DNA from: Acidobacteriota bacterium
Lineage (GTDB): Bacteria > Acidobacteriota > Terriglobia > Versatilivoradales > Versatilivoraceae
DNA: 64,000 nucleotides
NCBI GenBank assembly: GCA_028875575.1
Contig: JAPPDF010000037.1
Location: 1 to 64,000, forward strand
Direction of reading: 5' to 3'
The translations under genes were made by a program, and so were the position numbers. Shown here piece by piece: positions 46,236 to 55,249 of this stretch (the first letter of the stretch is position 1; each line of letters opens with the position of its first letter). The notes beneath the pieces are model-generated. The model had not been told where the DNA came from and made no database searches. It saw nothing but the letters and a program-made list of their open reading frames with translations.

Positions 46236-47222
46236 TCAGGAATCCTTGTCCACAAATACCGGCTGAGTCCAGGCCACGTATCCCATGGAGTCCACCACCC
46301 GGGCCCGCACGTAGCGCTCGCCCCCCTGGAACCGATAGCGGGCCGTCAACCCGTGGGCCTTGGTGAGCAGGCGGCCTCCGTCACCGATGAAATGGGTGGT
46401 GTACTTGAAAGTCGGTTTCTCCTCAATGGTGATCTCGATTCCCTGGTCGTCAACCCGCAGATCCGACAGGGAAACGCCGGTGGAAGCATAGAAGCGACCG
46501 GCCTCCAGGCCCTCCATGATGGCCACGGTCGAAAGACGGGGAGCCCGAACCACCACCCAGCCGCGCCCCGGGTTGAGGCGGTCGGGGCTGAATTCCCCCT
46601 TGAATTGGTGGGCGTCATCCACGGCGATCCCGTAAATGAGCTTGCCGCTGCTGAGGATCTCGTCCCACATGGCCTCCAGTCCCGGCGAGCCACCGCCTCC
46701 GTGGTTGTGGACCGACGGCGCGCCGTTGTAGATCTCGAAGAGCTTGTTGTTGCGGATTTGGCGCATTTGATCGGCGGTCAGAGCCCAGTGGAAGTTGGGA
46801 TGGTTGATGTGGGGCACGCCGCCCACCCCGCGGATGGCGTCCACGTTGCGCTGGAGCATGTCCACCGGGTCGGAGCCGCCTTGAGGTGGGACGACCTCCC
46901 GCAGGTTCAGTCCATTGATGTGGATGGGGCTTCCTTCGAGGCTGTCGGTGACTTCTTCTCCGTTGATGACCAGGAACTGCTCCCGGGCTGCAAATATGCT
47001 GTTGAGGCCCTTGACCTCGGTCAGGAAGTTATGGTCCGTCAGCACCAGGAAGTGGTAGCGGTGCTCCTTGTACCAGCGCACCACCTCGTCCGGAGTGCTG
47101 TCTCCGTCCGAGTTGATGGTGTGGGTGTGGGTGTTCCCCTTGTACCACTGCAGCGTCTCGTCCGGAGTCATGGCCAGCAGGCAGAGGGGGATGAATGCGA
47201 CGGCAAGGTGGATGCGTTTCAT
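46236..47222 (-). CDS. secreted PHP-domain metallohydrolase (CehA/McbA-like)
   Basis: 328 residues. A signal peptide (RIHLAVAFIPLCLLAM) is followed by PHP metal motifs: GNTHTHTINSDGDSTPDE (29-46), VLTDHNFLTE, and later HINHPNFHW and IAVDDAHQFKG. This is the layout of CehA/McbA-type esterases. The C-terminal 70 residues form a beta-rich domain (VRARVVDSMGYVAWTQPVFV), common in this group. The natural substrate is unknown. It lies 80 bases upstream of the mutarotase gene. A family-A MITE lies 32 bases before its start and may have displaced its promoter. Confidence 0.87.
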   Translation of the reverse strand: MKRIHLAVAFIPLCLLAMTPDETLQWYKGNTHTHTINSDGDSTPDEVVRWYKEHRYHFLVLTDHNFLTEVKGLNSIFAAREQFLVINGEEVTDSLEGSPIHINGLNLREVVPPQGGSDPVDMLQRNVDAIRGVGGVPHINHPNFHWALTADQMRQIRNNKLFEIYNGAPSVHNHGGGGSPGLEAMWDEILSSGKLIYGIAVDDAHQFKGEFSPDRLNPGRGWVVVRAPRLSTVAIMEGLEAGRFYASTGVSLSDLRVDDQGIEITIEEKPTFKYTTHFIGDGGRLLTKAHGLTARYRFQGGERYVRARVVDSMGYVAWTQPVFVDKDS

Positions 47223-47254
47223 GGGACCTGTTTCCGAGGAGATTGTGCCGGCTG

Positions 47255-47485
47255 GTGTTCTGTCTCAGAAATAGGGTTGCCATCTTTCGGAGCGCAACGG
47301 CGCCGGACTCCAGGAGCGACGACGAAGACGGTGCCGTTCCGCCTGAACCTGGAGGGCCGATGGAGGTTCCCGGGAGGGTGAGCACAACGGTTCCTGTTCA
47401 CTCAATCGCAATGAGTTTCTCCAACCGACCGTTTCCTGGTGGAACCTCTATCGGAGATGGTGATCCTATTTCTGAGACAGGACAC
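47255..47485 (-). mobile_element. family-A MITE, copy 3 (231 bp, inverted)
   Basis: The ends are GTGTTCTGTCTCAGAAATAG and, inverted, CTGAGACAGGACAC. It is in reverse orientation relative to copies 1 and 2 and about 37 bases shorter, with changed flanks (TG and TT). The internal gatggaggttccc and ggaacctctatcgg arms are preserved. Confidence 0.85.
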
Positions 47486-47696
47486 TTGGCCGGGCAGCCA
47501 GCCTAAACATAACCCATCCCTCCGAGCCAAGGCAACGATTCCCGAAGGTGGCGGGACTCCCCGGGCAAAAAGAAAGACAAAGGCTGACCGACCTGCAATA
47601 CTGGTTCACGGGGAGCGCCTTCGAACAGGCTGAGAACGGGCCTCCAACCCTTCCCGCGAACGACTCCCGGGTATTCTGAGACAATGGAGGTGACTC

Positions 47697-48395
47697 ATGG
47701 TCGATGAGGATTCTTCACCTGCCGAAATTGGTCGATCCATCCAGGCCCATGCCCGGGCCATGACGGTAATGAGCCAGGAACTCGGCTCCAGGATCGATGC
47801 CGCCGCGTCCAAGCTGAGCCAGCAGGCCCGAATGCTCAAGATCCTGGTCTGGCTCCTGGCGATCCATGCGGGCTTCGGGTTTCTGGTGATGGCTGCTCTC
47901 GGTTTCTTCGGGGTCATGGGATACCTGGCGTCCCGCCAGGCAGCCGTCGGCATGCAGGTTCAAAGCGACAGCGCCGCCATGGTCGGCAAGCTTCTGCCCG
48001 GTTTCAGACTGGAGGACCAATCCGGAACCCAGGTGACCAATCGGGAAGTCGAGGGCAAGGTGGTTCTGCTGAACTTCTGGGCCACCTGGTGCGGGCCCTG
48101 CAGGACCGAAATGCCCTGGTTCGTGGAGTTCCAGGAACGCTACCGGGAGAGCGGCTTTACCGTGCTGGCCGTATCGATGGACCAGGAAGGTTGGGAGGTC
48201 GTGCGGCCATTCATCGAGCAACAGGGGCTCAACTTTCCGGTCTTTGTGGGCGACCGCGACTTCGGGGATGCCTTTGGCGGCGTCGAGGTGCTGCCCATTA
48301 CCTTCATCGTGGATCGCACGGGGAAGATAACCGCCCGCCACAGGGGGCTTGTCGACAAATCGGAGTATGAGAAAGAGATCGAGGCTCTTCTCTAG
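47697..48395 (+). CDS. membrane-anchored TlpA/ResA-like thioredoxin-fold protein
   Basis: 232 residues; ATG at 47697 after GGAGGTGA. An N-terminal cytoplasmic helix of about 45 residues precedes one membrane segment (LVWLLAIHAGFGFLVMAALGFFGVMGY, about 51-77). A TlpA-type domain follows, with the redox motif FWATWCGPCRTEMPW and the cis-Pro region EVLPITFIVDRTG. It should reduce or exchange disulfides outside the membrane, for example in cytochrome c maturation. The long cytoplasmic N-terminal helix is not usual for ResA. It is transcribed with, or close to, the following PQQ-propeller gene. Confidence 0.92.
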   Translation: MVDEDSSPAEIGRSIQAHARAMTVMSQELGSRIDAAASKLSQQARMLKILVWLLAIHAGFGFLVMAALGFFGVMGYLASRQAAVGMQVQSDSAAMVGKLLPGFRLEDQSGTQVTNREVEGKVVLLNFWATWCGPCRTEMPWFVEFQERYRESGFTVLAVSMDQEGWEVVRPFIEQQGLNFPVFVGDRDFGDAFGGVEVLPITFIVDRTGKITARHRGLVDKSEYEKEIEALL

Positions 48396-48479
48396 CCCGC
48401 ATTTCTCACCAAGGGACGTGATGATAGCGCAGGCTTTTCACTGGTTGCTGCAGACTCCTGACCGCTACCATAGGCCGAA

Positions 48480-49757
48480 ATGGCTGGAATCCTGATATCT
48501 GCATTCCGAATTTCGCTGATTTGCGGACTGCTTCTCCTTTCGGGTGTGAGACAGCATGGGGTGAGCCCGATGCCGGCCGGAGAGTCGGACTGGCCCCAGT
48601 TCCTGGGTCCGAAGCGGAACGGCGTATACGGAGGTCCGGCGATTCCCGGTTCCTGGCCTGCCTCCGGGCCATCCATCCTCTGGCGGAAGCCGGTTGGGGA
48701 GGGGTTCAGCGGAACGGTGGTGCAGGCCGGACGCCTGATTCTGTTTCATCGGCTCGAGAGCAGGGAACGGGTGGAGTGCCTTGAGGCTCGAACCGGCCGC
48801 CCACTGTGGCACTACGACTATCCGACCGGCTATCGGGACGATTTCGGTTTCGACGGCGGCCCCCGAGCCACTCCCTCGGTCTGGGAGGGCAAGGTCTACA
48901 CCCTTGGCGCCCAGGGAGTGCTGTATTGCCTGGAGCTGGAGAACGGCAGGAAAGTCTGGAGCGTGAAGACCCATGAGAAGTTCGGCGTACGCAAGGGCTT
49001 CTTCGGCGCCGCCTGCTCCCCCCTGGTTGAGGACGGGCGGCTGTTCCTGAACGTCGGCGGACAAGACCAGGCGGGGCTGGTTGCCTTCGATGCCCGAAAC
49101 GGGCGAGTCTTGTGGACCGCCACCGATGACGAGGCCAGCTACTCCTCTCCGGCCATGGCCACCTTGGGCGGCCGCCGCCAAGTATTGTTTTTCACCCGTA
49201 CCGGACTGGTTTCGGCGGATCCGAAGAGCGGAGAGGTCCTGTTCCGCTTTCGCTGGAGAGCCCGCAGCCGGGCTTCGGTGAACGCCGCCACTCCGTTGTC
49301 GGCAGGCGCCTCGATTTTCCTCTCGTCCAGCTATCGGACCGGAGCGGTACGGCTCAGGGTCAATGGCTCCGAGCTGGAAACCGTCTGGACCTCGGACGAG
49401 TCCCTTTCCAACCACTATTCGACCAGCGTGATCCGAGGGGACCACCTCTTCGGGTTCCACGGCCGCCAGGAATATGGCCAGTCCCTGCGCTGCGTGGCGC
49501 TGAAGACGGGTCGGGTCCTCTGGAGCCGGGACGGTGTCGGCGCCGGCACCGTGAGCCTGGCGGGGGACCGGCTGGTGGTGCTGAAGGAGAACGGGGAACT
49601 GCTTCTGGTCGCGGCCTCGCCTGGGGCCTTTCGCCTCATCGCCAAAGCCAGGATCCTGGCCTCGACCGTGCGAGCCTATCCGGCCCTGGCCGACGGCCGC
49701 CTGTTTGCACGCAATCAGAAGGAGCTCGTGGCCGTGGATCTTCAGCCCGACCGATAA
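48480..49757 (+). CDS. PQQ-like beta-propeller protein, exported (paralogue 1)
   Basis: 425 residues. A hydrophobic start (RISLICGLLLLSG) is followed by WPQFLGPKRNGVYGG, the usual opening of PQQ-type propellers in this group. Repeats follow with patterns such as V..LEARTGRPLWHY, YCLELENGRKVWSV and VAFDARNGRVLWTA. No catalytic residues of alcohol dehydrogenases are recognised. These proteins are usually structural or binding modules of unknown function. It is related to the protein at 51039-52553 (shared TGY.D.(Y/F)G and FG...PLVE/D patterns). A DUF418 gene lies between the two. Confidence 0.87.
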   Translation: MAGILISAFRISLICGLLLLSGVRQHGVSPMPAGESDWPQFLGPKRNGVYGGPAIPGSWPASGPSILWRKPVGEGFSGTVVQAGRLILFHRLESRERVECLEARTGRPLWHYDYPTGYRDDFGFDGGPRATPSVWEGKVYTLGAQGVLYCLELENGRKVWSVKTHEKFGVRKGFFGAACSPLVEDGRLFLNVGGQDQAGLVAFDARNGRVLWTATDDEASYSSPAMATLGGRRQVLFFTRTGLVSADPKSGEVLFRFRWRARSRASVNAATPLSAGASIFLSSSYRTGAVRLRVNGSELETVWTSDESLSNHYSTSVIRGDHLFGFHGRQEYGQSLRCVALKTGRVLWSRDGVGAGTVSLAGDRLVVLKENGELLLVAASPGAFRLIAKARILASTVRAYPALADGRLFARNQKELVAVDLQPDR

Positions 49758-49804
49758 CAACCACTGCCCACGAAGGGGACAGATGCAGGAAAGTGTTTCA
49801 TGGT

Positions 49805-51055
49805 TCAGGGCTTGGGGACCTGTGCTCGCTGCAGCGGTTGGCGCGCTCCGTAGGTGAGCGAACGCCAGGCCCACTCGGCCGGTCCGAAGCGGAACCGCTG
49901 CAGCCAGAGCCGCGAGGCGACGAGCTGCACCGCCCAGACGCCGGCCACCAAGCCCACCTGTCCCAGGCGGTCGACCGACCCAAACCAGCCGAGCCCGTGG
50001 CCGTAGAATATGGTCGTGCACAGGACGGACTGCAGCAGGTAGTTCGTCAGCGCCGTCCGGCCGACCGCGGTGAACGGACGGGTGAGACGGCGAAGCGCGG
50101 TGGTGCGGCATGCGAGCATGACGAGCCCGACGTAGCCTAGGCTGACGGCAATGCTCGGCCAGTAGTTGAACTGGGCGCCGATGAAGAACGACCAGACAGG
50201 CCATCCCCGCTCGAAGTCGAGGGAGAGGCCGTATGCCTGGAGGGGAAGGCCGACCGCTACCGCCGCCGCGATCAGCCCCGCATAGAAGCGCGTCGAGCGG
50301 CGGGCGCTGAAAACGTCGCACTTGAAGAGCGCCATACCCATGAGCATCAGCCCGCCTGCACGCCAAAATCCCCAGATGATCAAGACGAACGTCTGGAAGG
50401 CGAAGGCCTCCGCCGACCGGACGGGCTGTTGATCGACCCAACTGCCGCGAAAGGCGGCGAGCGAGGACTCGATCATCTCCGGCGTCGGACGCCACACGTC
50501 GGCCGTAAACGCGTTCAGCGCTTCCTTCGGCCAGTACTCCAGCGACAGGCCGCCCGCCAGGGAGGTGGCCGAGCCGACCGCCAGCAGGGTCGTTCCGAGC
50601 GCCGCCAGCCATCCCGGCGACAGGCGGCGCAGCGGGTAGACCGCCACTCCGCAGACCGCGTAGGTGAAGAGAATGTCGCCAGGCCAGAGCAGGTAGGCAT
50701 GGAGCAGCCCGATGACCAGCAGGTACCCCATCCGGCGGAAATGCACCCCGGCGGCGTCGCCGCGCGTCTCGGCCCGCTCCGCCATCAGGACGATGCCCGC
50801 GCCGAACAGCATCGAGAAGATAGCCATGAACTTCTGATCGGCGAGCAACCGTCCCGCCAGCCAGACGTAGAGGTTCGCGCCCTCCAGGTCGCCGTAGGCG
50901 GTCGGGTTGAAGTAGGCCGCCCGGGGCATCGCGAATGCCTGGATGTTCATCACCAGGATGCCGAGCAGGGCGAAACCGCGCAGGACGTCGATCGCGTCGA
51001 TGCGCGCGGTCTCGGTGATGGGCCCTGAGTCCAGCCGGTCAAGGGGTCTGGTCAT
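49805..51055 (-). CDS. DUF418 multi-pass membrane protein
   Basis: About 416 residues from the ATG at 51055; another ATG at 51067 is possible, and neither has a good ribosome site. The start RIDAIDVLRGFALLGILVMNIQAFAMP is the mark of the DUF418/YeiB family, and about nine membrane helices follow, with the C-terminal DUF418 block (GRTALTNYLLQSVLCTTIFYGHG, GPAEWAWRSLTYG). Function is unknown; the family is related to acyltransferase-3-like membrane proteins. The 5' end overlaps the stop of the upstream PQQ-propeller gene, so they are probably cotranscribed. Confidence 0.9.
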   Translation of the reverse strand: MTRPLDRLDSGPITETARIDAIDVLRGFALLGILVMNIQAFAMPRAAYFNPTAYGDLEGANLYVWLAGRLLADQKFMAIFSMLFGAGIVLMAERAETRGDAAGVHFRRMGYLLVIGLLHAYLLWPGDILFTYAVCGVAVYPLRRLSPGWLAALGTTLLAVGSATSLAGGLSLEYWPKEALNAFTADVWRPTPEMIESSLAAFRGSWVDQQPVRSAEAFAFQTFVLIIWGFWRAGGLMLMGMALFKCDVFSARRSTRFYAGLIAAAVAVGLPLQAYGLSLDFERGWPVWSFFIGAQFNYWPSIAVSLGYVGLVMLACRTTALRRLTRPFTAVGRTALTNYLLQSVLCTTIFYGHGLGWFGSVDRLGQVGLVAGVWAVQLVASRLWLQRFRFGPAEWAWRSLTYGARQPLQRAQVPKP

Positions 51056-52553
51056 GTTGCCGTTCATTCGCCCGCAGGTCGTAGCAGAGCAGCCGGGGGG
51101 ATCCTCCCCGCACGAAGTCGCGGCGGTTCTGGGAGACATAGAGCAGGCCGCGGCTGAGGACCGGAGGAGACCAGGACTCGCGGGCGGCGAACAGCCAGGC
51201 GCGGGAGAGGATCCGGTAGCCCTGGGGGGAAAGGTCGAGCCACAGGAGGTGGCCCAGTTCTCCCAGGCAGAGAAAATGTCCATCGGCCCAGAGCAGGGAT
51301 CCCCGGTAGGTGGTGAAGGTTCGGGTCATCCGGCGGCCGCCGAACTCGACGGTTTCTTCCCATTCGGGAACGGCGCGCCACATCTCCTTTCCCGTCTTCA
51401 GATCGACGCACACCAGGGCCGCATCGGGCTCATTGCGGCCGTCGAACCCGTAGAGGTAACCCTCACGGTGTATGGCCGTGTTCCAGTGCAGGCCGAAGTG
51501 GGGCGCGGTCCAGGCCAATCGGTGGGTACCGTCGGGGAGAAGGTCGAGCAGCGCCGCTCCCGTCTTGTAGCTGGCCGAGATCAGCACCTGGTTGCCGATC
51601 ACCACCGGGTTGGAAGCATTGACCGACTCGTAGCTGCGGCTTCTCCAGGGAAAGCGGAAGTCGATTTTTCCGTTGGCGGGATCGATGCTCAACAGCCCCC
51701 CGGTGGGAGGACGGCTTTCGCCTCCGGCGTAGACGAAAATGCGCCGCTTGCCTCTCACCGTGGCCGGAACCGGGGACGCATAGCTGGGTCCCCATCGGTC
51801 TCCGGTCTCCCACACCAGCTTGCCGGTGACCTTGTCCAGAGCGATCACCGAGGGCCCTCCGGGGGCGCCCACGTTGACGATCAGCAGGTTTCCTTCCACC
51901 AGGGGTGTGGAGGCGACTCCGAAGAAATCCTGGGGTACACGGAACTCCCGCGACAATTGGCGTTTCCAGTGGATGGCGCCGGACTCCAGATCCAGGCAGT
52001 GGAGCTGACCTTCGGCGCCGTAGGTGTAGACGCGGTTGCCGTCGATCACAGGGCTGCAGCGGGGCCCGTTGTTGTAACCGTAGCGGTCGCTGTAGCCCGT
52101 CGGGTAGCGAAGGGTCCAGTAGCCTTGTCCGGTTTCGGGGTGCAGGCAGTCGACGATTTCCTCCTGTCCCTGGCGGTAGAAGTAGACCAGCCGGGAGCCG
52201 TGAATGGCCGGTGAGGTGTAGCCGGTCCCCTTGGCCAGTTCCCAGACCAGGGGCGGCCCCCCGTCCGGCCAATCCTTGAGCAGGCGGGTCTCGGTGGAAA
52301 CCCCGTCGTGGGACGGTCCCAGGAAAGAGGTCCAATCGTGGGTGACGGCTCCCGGGGGCAGGGGCTTGGGCTTGATGTGAAAGCGAACACCGGGGTGAGT
52401 TTCCGGTGAAGGAGGGTTGCCTTTGGCGGATGCCAGCAGCGGAGCGGCTCCGGCGGTCCACCCATGGGCCGGCAAAGACCGATCGCCCGTTTGACAGGCG
52501 CTCTGGCCGAGCCAGATTCCGGCCAGCATGAATCCCAGCAATGGTCGTCTCAT
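51039..52553 (-). CDS. PQQ-like beta-propeller lipoprotein (paralogue 2)
   Basis: 504 residues; ATG at 52553 after GAAGGAG. The N-terminus LLGFMLAGIWLGQSACQTGD fits a lipoprotein signal with Cys20. It continues HDWTSFLGPSHDGVS and then propeller repeats (DCLHPETGQGYWTLRYPTGY, LHCLDLESGAIHWKR, IALDKVTGKLVWETGD). It shares layout and local sequence with paralogue 1 at 48480-49757 on the other strand, so one is likely a duplicate of the other. It is followed by DUF418 with overlapping ends. Role unknown. Confidence 0.88.
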   Translation of the reverse strand: MRRPLLGFMLAGIWLGQSACQTGDRSLPAHGWTAGAAPLLASAKGNPPSPETHPGVRFHIKPKPLPPGAVTHDWTSFLGPSHDGVSTETRLLKDWPDGGPPLVWELAKGTGYTSPAIHGSRLVYFYRQGQEEIVDCLHPETGQGYWTLRYPTGYSDRYGYNNGPRCSPVIDGNRVYTYGAEGQLHCLDLESGAIHWKRQLSREFRVPQDFFGVASTPLVEGNLLIVNVGAPGGPSVIALDKVTGKLVWETGDRWGPSYASPVPATVRGKRRIFVYAGGESRPPTGGLLSIDPANGKIDFRFPWRSRSYESVNASNPVVIGNQVLISASYKTGAALLDLLPDGTHRLAWTAPHFGLHWNTAIHREGYLYGFDGRNEPDAALVCVDLKTGKEMWRAVPEWEETVEFGGRRMTRTFTTYRGSLLWADGHFLCLGELGHLLWLDLSPQGYRILSRAWLFAARESWSPPVLSRGLLYVSQNRRDFVRGGSPRLLCYDLRANERQHDQTP

Positions 52554-52638
52554 CGCTCCTTCTCAAGTTCGGGAGGCCGCAGCCAACGCGGAATGATACC
52601 TCTTGTGAGGAGTGCAGACCACGGGTGAGACAGGCAAG

Positions 52639-55107
52639 TCAATACCGCACCTGAGTAGGTCGCCCTCTGTCCTCGCCGCGCAGCCAGATGAAGACCGGGG
52701 CGTGGGGTTCTGGCGAAGGCCAGGGCAGGGCGATCCGCAGGGTCTGTTTTTTGGGGTCGTCCGGGAACGGGGTGGGGATGCCCGCAACGGGGCGACCCCG
52801 GCTCTCGTCCCAACCCGCCCTGACGATGTGGTGCAGCTCCTCTCCGGTAAGGATACCCTCGTAGAGCGATTCCCCCAGCTTTGTGCCGGTCAGGACGAAT
52901 CGCTCGATCCTGGGCAAGCGGACCACCCGGCCCAGGGGGTGCGGGTCGGATGATCCGGTGGTCTCGTTGCGGACCACCACCGCCAGGGAGCAGTCGGTGG
53001 CGCTCAGGCTGCCCGGGTCCAGCGAGAGAAACAGGGTGTCCCTCCCGGTGATGTCCAGCCTGGTGACGCCTTGGGGTTGGCCCGGGACAAGCGTGAGCCT
53101 GGATTGGAATTGCCCGTCGCTCCGGCATCCGAGTTGCAAGGAGGCCAGGGGAAGCAGGCGCTCCACCTCGATGGCGAAGCTGACCGGGAGACCGGCCGGG
53201 ATCTCACCCTCGCGCAGTCCCAGCCCGGCCTTGGGCGGGAAGGAGGTGTTGGCGCGCGCAACTGCCGGCCGGCGCCCCACCACCTGCAATGCCTCCTTCA
53301 GCACGACCGGAGCTTCCATTCCGGTGACCCTCAAGGTGATGGGGAGGAGATCTCCCTGTTGGGCCGCATTCTCCAGATAGGCCATGACGCCACGCCGTTC
53401 AAGCTCCTGCGTCGCCGGCGACAGCGGCGCCAGTTCCCATCGGGCCTTGGCGCTCTCCAGCCCGTCGATGCGCTCCAGGCCGCTTCCCTCCAACAGGAGT
53501 CGCTGGCTTTCTTCTCCCAGATTGACTTTGAGAGGGAGATTGGAGAGTCGAGGCAGCGGGGGATGAACCTGCAAAGGAAGAACCTGAGGGTCGGCGTCAG
53601 CCTGGAAGATTTTCAGTCCGTAGTGGCCGGAGGCAAGCCCGTCGGTATCGAGTGCGAAGGCCAGTTGTGGCTGACGTCCGTCGGGAGTCCTTGAAGACAA
53701 CAGGAAGGCAAGCGGCGTGGTGGATTGCCCCAATGGGTTGGACTTCACCAACTCCAGCTTTTCGACGAACTGGAAGTCGGCCCCCGTCAACTCAATGCGG
53801 ACACGCCCGCTTTTGGTCACCAGCCTGTGTTGGGATTGGGGCGTCACCCGGGCCAGGGTCAGGTCGCCCAGGCGATGAAGGCGAAACCGGCCGGTCAGCT
53901 CAAAGGGCTCCCAATCCCAGGAAGCGGCAAGAGTGTACTCCCCCGGAGGGAGGACCTCTTTTCCGGTGTCCAGTTTCAGGGCACGCAGCGACGGCTGTAG
54001 CGCAACCCCCACGGCAAATTGCCGGCTGCTCCCGGCCTGGATCAGCTTCCAGTCGTGGGCCCGCGGCAACTGCCTCCAGTCGGAAGCGTCCTCTGCCCAG
54101 ATCCGTAGCAGGGCCTCCCGGGCTATGGGAAGGTGAGCGTCGGAGGCCACGCTGACCTGCGGCGGCCCCCGGGAGGGGACGCGCAGGGCCCACAGGTAGG
54201 CGATCCTGGCCCGGCCCTTGGCGGGTCGCCGTTGGGAGCAGAGCTGGATGTCGTGAGGGGGAACGTTCTGGGCGAAGGCCGAGCGGAAGTCGGTCCCGGG
54301 TGAGATCAAAGTCCTCAGGTTCTGAAACAGGGCCACCCCGCCGGTGGCAAGCAGAGCCGAGTTCCCCAAAAACATTGTGGCCAGGGAAGCGGCCAGACCG
54401 GCCGATTGTCGTATTCGGTGAGCCGGCTGGGGATTGAGCGGGTCGTAGGTCGCCAGCGACGGCAACAGCGTGCCCAACAGCAGGGCTGCCTGTTGATCGG
54501 CCGGCGCCTTGGGGTCGATGCGGGGCAGGCTGACGTTGTGCCGGGCCGAGAATCCCTGCAGCACGGCGTCCAGGGGTTGGGAGTTGTCGGGGGAGCGTTC
54601 CCAGGCTGCCAGCGCTTCCACCAGGGCTCCCACCTGGGCCGTCTGCTGGGCGTAGTCGGCGAGCTGGGTGATGACGTCCTCGTTGTTCCTGACCAGGGCC
54701 TTGACCTTCTTGACGTTCAGCCCCCGAGGACCGTAAACGGCCGCCACCACCTCGACGTCGAAGGGAACCTCCCACTGGGTGGCTGCCGCGGCCGGCCTGG
54801 GGTCCAGGACCACCCATTCCTTTTCGGGGCTGCTCCCGGCGGCGATCAGCACCAGGGCGATGCTGGCCTGGCGCTTGCGGTCGGACTGCTGGCGAACCGG
54901 GATGTAGAGCAGCTTCCGGCCTTTCTCCAGTCGATTGACCCCGGCCAGCGGGCGCGCTCTCACTTTGGGCGCGGGTTGCACCAGAAAACGAAATTGGCCG
55001 ATGGATTGTCCGCCGGCGCAGACGGGCGGTTCGGCCGCCACCGCGGGCCGGCACAGGGTCAGGGCCAGACCCAGCCCCATCGACAGCGCTGCAGGAATCG
55101 TAGGCAA
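52639..55107 (-). CDS. large secreted protein of unknown function
   Basis: 822 residues from the TTG at 55107, with GGGAGG five to six bases before it. The signal peptide is SMGLGLALTLCRPAVAAEPP. I recognise no family. The N-terminal third is mixed, with a helical stretch LAASLATMFLGNSALLATGGVALFQ (about 230-255) that may be membrane-associated. The remaining 500 residues are beta-rich, with several units resembling surface-protein beta-sandwiches (for example VRIELTGADFQFVEKLELV, RLLLEGSGLERIDGLESA, reminiscent of IPT/TIG folds). It precedes the PQQ lipoprotein by 85 bases on the same strand and may belong to the same envelope operon. Confidence 0.72.
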   Translation of the reverse strand: MPTIPAALSMGLGLALTLCRPAVAAEPPVCAGGQSIGQFRFLVQPAPKVRARPLAGVNRLEKGRKLLYIPVRQQSDRKRQASIALVLIAAGSSPEKEWVVLDPRPAAAATQWEVPFDVEVVAAVYGPRGLNVKKVKALVRNNEDVITQLADYAQQTAQVGALVEALAAWERSPDNSQPLDAVLQGFSARHNVSLPRIDPKAPADQQAALLLGTLLPSLATYDPLNPQPAHRIRQSAGLAASLATMFLGNSALLATGGVALFQNLRTLISPGTDFRSAFAQNVPPHDIQLCSQRRPAKGRARIAYLWALRVPSRGPPQVSVASDAHLPIAREALLRIWAEDASDWRQLPRAHDWKLIQAGSSRQFAVGVALQPSLRALKLDTGKEVLPPGEYTLAASWDWEPFELTGRFRLHRLGDLTLARVTPQSQHRLVTKSGRVRIELTGADFQFVEKLELVKSNPLGQSTTPLAFLLSSRTPDGRQPQLAFALDTDGLASGHYGLKIFQADADPQVLPLQVHPPLPRLSNLPLKVNLGEESQRLLLEGSGLERIDGLESAKARWELAPLSPATQELERRGVMAYLENAAQQGDLLPITLRVTGMEAPVVLKEALQVVGRRPAVARANTSFPPKAGLGLREGEIPAGLPVSFAIEVERLLPLASLQLGCRSDGQFQSRLTLVPGQPQGVTRLDITGRDTLFLSLDPGSLSATDCSLAVVVRNETTGSSDPHPLGRVVRLPRIERFVLTGTKLGESLYEGILTGEELHHIVRAGWDESRGRPVAGIPTPFPDDPKKQTLRIALPWPSPEPHAPVFIWLRGEDRGRPTQVRY

Positions 55108-55249
55108 TTCAACCTCCCTCGGGATCCATGATCGCCTATCCGGGAGAGGATTGAAAGTGCCAAAAAGAGTTGATTTTGGCGGTTTGTGGTTCGTGGATTG
55201 TGGTTAGCCGGCACTTCTGTAGTAACCGTAGCGCCTGGGGGGATAGAGC

